DNA of 5,635 nucleotides. Source: Treponema sp. UBA4326. GTDB lineage: Bacteria > Spirochaetota > Spirochaetia > Treponematales > Treponemataceae. This document shows, in pieces, positions 4,885-5,635 of this stretch. A program made the translations under genes and the position numbers. The stretch covers positions 1 to 5,635 of the forward strand of contig DGTW01000271.1 in NCBI GenBank assembly GCA_002393835.1. The letters are read 5' to 3'. The first letter of the stretch is position 1; every line of letters starts with the position of its first letter. The notes under the pieces were generated by a model. It saw only the letters and a program-made list of their open reading frames with translations, was not told the DNA's origin and did no database searches.

Positions 4885-4963
4885 GGGGGCGTTGCGGGGT
4901 GTCCCCGCAGAAGGGGCAGGCGGAAATGGCGCAGCCATTGTAGCCGAGGGGGAGACTTCCCCC
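4885..4963. repeat. GC-rich cluster of three perfect short hairpins
   Basis: Three hairpins follow each other in the trpS-yicC spacer: GCGGGG/CCCCGC with loop TGT (4894-4908), AATGGC/GCCATT with loop GCA (4925-4939), and GGGGGA/TCCCCC with a 4-nt loop (4948-4963). Each has six perfect pairs. The block has four G runs on the plus strand (4885, 4896, 4913 and 4948). Read in the trpS direction the last hairpin is followed, after about nine bases, by TTTCTTATTTTTTTT, so it could end or weaken transcription between trpS and yicC. It may be one copy of a dispersed REP-like element. Confidence 0.85.
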
Positions 4964-4972
4964 ACCCACCTG

Positions 4973-4996
4973 CTAACTCCTAACTCCTAACTCCTA
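4973..4996. repeat. Tandem 7-bp repeat, CTAACTC x3 plus CTA
   Basis: CTAACTC occurs at 4973-4979, 4980-4986 and 4987-4993, followed by CTA (4994-4996). On the minus strand the repeat begins with the TAG stop of trpS and continues as GAGTTAG units, which puts repeated GGAG motifs and stop codons just after trpS. Confidence 0.93.
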
Positions 4997-5635
4997 TATT
5001 TCCATGTTCATCACATGGCGCACTTCGAGAAGCGTTTTGCTTGCGATTTCCCTTGCTTTCTCAACGCCTTCGTTCAGGACTTTTTTGATAAGCTCAGGCT
5101 GCTTTTCAAGCTCGGCCCGCTTTGCCCGCAAGGGCCTCAAATGTTCGTTCAAAGCCTCTGTGAGAGTATTTTTGAGCATTCCGCCGCCTCCGTCACCGAT
5201 TCTCTCGGCGATAGCCTCAGGGGTCTCGTCGGTACAGAGGGAAATAATCCGCAAAAGATTCGCGACTTCAGGCCGCTTTACCGGGTCGTAGGTGATATGC
5301 CTGTCCTGGTCGGTCTTTGCCTTTTTGATTGCCTTGGCCGTCTCGTCGTCCGTCGCAGAAAGCATGATAGTGTTTCCCAGCGACTTTGACATCTTTGCGC
5401 TTCCGTCCAAGCCCATAATCATCGGCGTCTTTGAAAGAAGGGCGTGCGGCTCAGGGAAAATCGGCTCACTGCCCTTGCAGAACTTGTTGTTGAATCTTCG
5501 TGCAATCTGGCGCGCAATTTCAAGATGCGGAAGCTGGTCCTTTCCCACAGGAACGACATTTCCTTTGCAGAAAAGGATATCCACAGCCTGATGAACAGGA
5601 TAAGTGTACATGCCTGCGTTGAGCGGGATTGAAGA
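4994..5635 (-). CDS. trpS: Tryptophan-tRNA ligase, C-terminal part (gene runs off the window)
   Basis: This class I synthetase charges tRNA-Trp with tryptophan using ATP. The window shows the last 213 codons; the frame stays open to the edge, so the N-terminal HIGH motif is outside. Visible signatures are GMYTYPVHQAVDILF right after the edge, VPVGKDQLPHLEIAR (the tryptophan-site VGxDQxxHxE pattern), a segment with PEPHALLSKTPMIMGLDG, and the catalytic loop AKMSKSLGN. The C-terminal helical domain then ends in RHVMNMEI. These are diagnostic for TrpRS rather than TyrRS. The TAG stop merges with the 7-bp tandem repeat. An internal ATG at 5611 is not a real start because the conserved sequence SSIPLNAG continues upstream of it. 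It is the first visible gene of the minus-strand set trpS-yicC-kinase. Confidence 0.96.
   Translation of the reverse strand, partial: SSIPLNAGMYTYPVHQAVDILFCKGNVVPVGKDQLPHLEIARQIARRFNNKFCKGSEPIFPEPHALLSKTPMIMGLDGSAKMSKSLGNTIMLSATDDETAKAIKKAKTDQDRHITYDPVKRPEVANLLRIISLCTDETPEAIAERIGDGGGGMLKNTLTEALNEHLRPLRAKRAELEKQPELIKKVLNEGVEKAREIASKTLLEVRHVMNMEI

Overview
The window looks like ordinary chromosome from a spirochaete, most probably a Treponema. That assignment rests on my recognition of the gene families: an archaeal-type cytidylate kinase with an unusual P-loop, a stand-alone AroH-type chorismate mutase, and an HD-domain CCA-adding enzyme. It is an inference and was not confirmed by any search. 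No phage, transposase, CRISPR or defence gene is visible.

Left part (1-2434). A truncated tRNA gene on the minus strand has a strong promoter. Upstream of it, also on the minus strand, is a chorismate mutase gene (aroH). Divergent from aroH is a small three-helix membrane protein gene, followed by the tRNA nucleotidyltransferase gene (cca). The stop codon of the membrane protein gene lies inside the extended -10 box of cca. The cca ATG falls where transcription should begin, so the mRNA is probably leaderless.

Middle (2435-3121). A two-gene tRNA operon, tRNA-Phe(GAA) and tRNA-Gly(TCC), runs from a strong TTGACA/TATATT promoter to a textbook intrinsic terminator. Neither tRNA gene encodes its CCA end, so both need the enzyme encoded just upstream. 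A 122-residue protein of unknown function follows, with its own promoter packed directly against the terminator.

Right part (3120-5635). Three minus-strand genes are read in the order trpS (3' part only), yicC, cytidylate kinase, and end at a terminator at about 3181-3120. The two spacers in this set are the most unusual DNA here. The trpS-yicC spacer holds a GC-rich run of three perfect short hairpins plus a 7-bp tandem repeat. The yicC-kinase spacer holds eleven 9-bp CACAGA-type units in tandem and inverted arrangement. Most genes here serve tRNA supply and charging (tRNAs, cca, trpS), RNA turnover (yicC) and nucleotide or aromatic metabolism (kinase, aroH). I see no convincing new multi-gene system. 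The noteworthy signals are in the promoters, the spacers and a few deviating key residues.
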